In this document: positions 63,320 through 64,000 of the stretch, piece after piece
Layout of the letters: every line of letters begins with the position of its first letter
Position numbering within the stretch: the stretch's first letter is position 1
NCBI RefSeq assembly: GCF_021216675.1
Contig: NZ_CP086120.1
Span: 4,648,501 to 4,712,500 of the forward strand
Direction of reading: 5' to 3'
DNA from: Streptomyces gobiensis
Lineage (GTDB): Bacteria; Actinomycetota; Actinomycetes; Streptomycetales; Streptomycetaceae
DNA length: 64,000 bases
Notes under the pieces: model-generated
What the model was told of the DNA's origin: nothing
The model's database searches: none
What the model saw: the letters and a program-made list of their open reading frames with translations, nothing else
Program-made: the position numbers and the translations under genes

Positions 63320-64000
63320 GTGTCGGCGAACAGCTTCGACGCCCGCAGCACGCTGCAGGTGGGCGACGAGTCGTACGAGATCTTCAAGCTGGACAAGGTC
63401 GAGGGCTCCGCCCGTCTTCCGTACAGCCTGAAGGTGCTGCTGGAGAATCTGCTCCGCACGGAGGACGGCGCGAACATCACCGCCGACCACATCCGGGCGC
63501 TGGGCGGCTGGGACTCCAAGGCGCAGCCCAGCCAGGAGATCCAGTTCACGCCGGCCCGCGTGATCATGCAGGACTTCACCGGTGTGCCCTGTGTCGTCGA
63601 CCTCGCCACCATGCGCGAGGCCGTCAAGGAGCTCGGCGGTGACCCGGCCCGGATCAACCCGCTCGCCCCGGCCGAGCTGGTCATCGACCACTCCGTCATC
63701 GCCGACAAGTTCGGCACCCCGGATTCCTTCGCCCAGAATGTCGAGCTGGAGTACGGCCGTAACAAGGAGCGCTACCAGTTCCTGCGCTGGGGCCAGACCG
63801 CCTTCGATGAGTTCAAGGTCGTCCCGCCCGGCACCGGCATCGTGCACCAGGTGAACATCGAGCACCTGGCCCGCACCGTCATGGTCCGTAACGGCCAGGC
63901 CTACCCCGACACCCTCGTCGGCACCGACTCGCACACCACCATGGTCAACGGCCTCGGCGTCCTCGGCTGGGGCGTCGGCGGTATCGAGGCCGAGGCCGCG
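63320..64000 (+). CDS. acnA: aconitate hydratase AcnA (N-terminus; runs off window)
   Basis: First 227 codons of an AcnA-type aconitase, the [4Fe-4S] TCA enzyme. SFDARSTLQVGDESYEIFKLDKVEG, ENLLRTEDGANITADHI, IQFTPARVIMQDFTGVPCVVDLATMR and TLVGTDSHTTMVNGLGVLGWGVGGIEAEA are family signatures; the cluster cysteines lie beyond the edge. GTG 63320 is preceded by GAAGGAGA. Also acts as an RNA-binding regulator in some streptomycetes (family knowledge). Confidence 0.96.
   Translation, partial: MSANSFDARSTLQVGDESYEIFKLDKVEGSARLPYSLKVLLENLLRTEDGANITADHIRALGGWDSKAQPSQEIQFTPARVIMQDFTGVPCVVDLATMREAVKELGGDPARINPLAPAELVIDHSVIADKFGTPDSFAQNVELEYGRNKERYQFLRWGQTAFDEFKVVPPGTGIVHQVNIEHLARTVMVRNGQAYPDTLVGTDSHTTMVNGLGVLGWGVGGIEAEAA

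Overview
The window looks like the chromosome of a Streptomyces or very close relative. The DNA is strongly GC-rich with G/C-biased third codon positions, GTG starts are common, and the gene set is typical of the genus: sepH, the CutRS two-component pair, the Pnkp/Hen1 RNA-repair pair, a MurA with an N-terminal HTH, an iron-box-controlled aconitase, a SpoIIE-type phosphatase, and DUF3093, DUF4193, DUF3159, DUF5994, DUF5999 and DUF6099 proteins. Much of the gene order matches what I remember of the S. coelicolor chromosome from sepH/dut to murA/acnA, but without a red (prodiginine) cluster; this was not checked by alignment.

Layout. 1-4.9 kb: dut (cut by the window edge), a PaaI-type thioesterase, DUF3093, DUF4193, cutS/cutR and a 56-codon ORF. 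5.2-7.15 kb: two nested insertion sequences, an IS481-family element and then an IS5-family element, both placed at one CTAG that is also the stop codon of the adjacent inositol monophosphatase gene. 7.15-14.7 kb: inositol monophosphatase, actinobacterial ferrochelatase, a sugar-lactone oxidase, a Ser/Thr/Gly-rich membrane protein, sepH, a sulfurtransferase and a two-domain VOC protein. 15-22.8 kb: kdpD/kdpE without kdpABC, preceded by a 27-residue membrane peptide; OB-fold and DUF3159 genes; a coupled trkA pair; a TRAM-type RNA methyltransferase. 22.8-27.9 kb: an accessory stretch of small hypothetical genes, bracketed in part by two copies of a ~70-bp element carrying TGACGC repeats, then a MarR regulator and a quercetinase-like monocupin behind a perfect 21-bp palindrome. 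27.9-33.6 kb: SepF-like, AAA ATPase and MazG-like genes, DnaA-box-like 9-mers, DUF6099, a secreted lipase, an LLM oxidoreductase and homocysteine methyltransferase.

33.4-41.3 kb: the RNA-repair locus hen1-pnkp. Upstream of intact hen1 lies a ~3.35-kb foreign segment bounded by 302-bp imperfect direct repeats of the mmuM/hen1 junction. It leaves a truncated hen1 on its left and a truncated mmuM on its right, and carries small plasmid-like genes, a toxin/antitoxin-like pair and a 530-residue SUKH/LRR immunity-like protein. 41.6-45.1 kb: arginine deiminase, ornithine carbamoyltransferase and a chromate transporter. 45.4-53.6 kb: a probable CoA-dependent 2-aminobenzoate (anthranilate) degradation locus with enoyl-CoA hydratase, bifunctional flavin monooxygenase/reductase, PaaX regulator, aryl-CoA ligase, acyl-CoA dehydrogenase and RidA. 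54-64 kb: DUF5999, an HTH-MurA fusion with its own palindrome, a metallophosphoesterase, a xylose-type ABC transporter, a SpoIIE-type phosphatase, and the start of acnA behind a palindrome and overlapping iron boxes.

Five GC-rich mosaic intergenic repeats (about 4.95, 14.7, 19.7, 45.1 and 53.6 kb) share the same modules in both orientations and always lie just downstream of a gene 3' end. The strongest leads are the immunity island in the RNA-repair locus, these mosaic repeats, the TGACGC element pair, the nested CTAG insertions, and the MarR and HTH-MurA palindromes. All calls come from reading the sequence; no database search was run.
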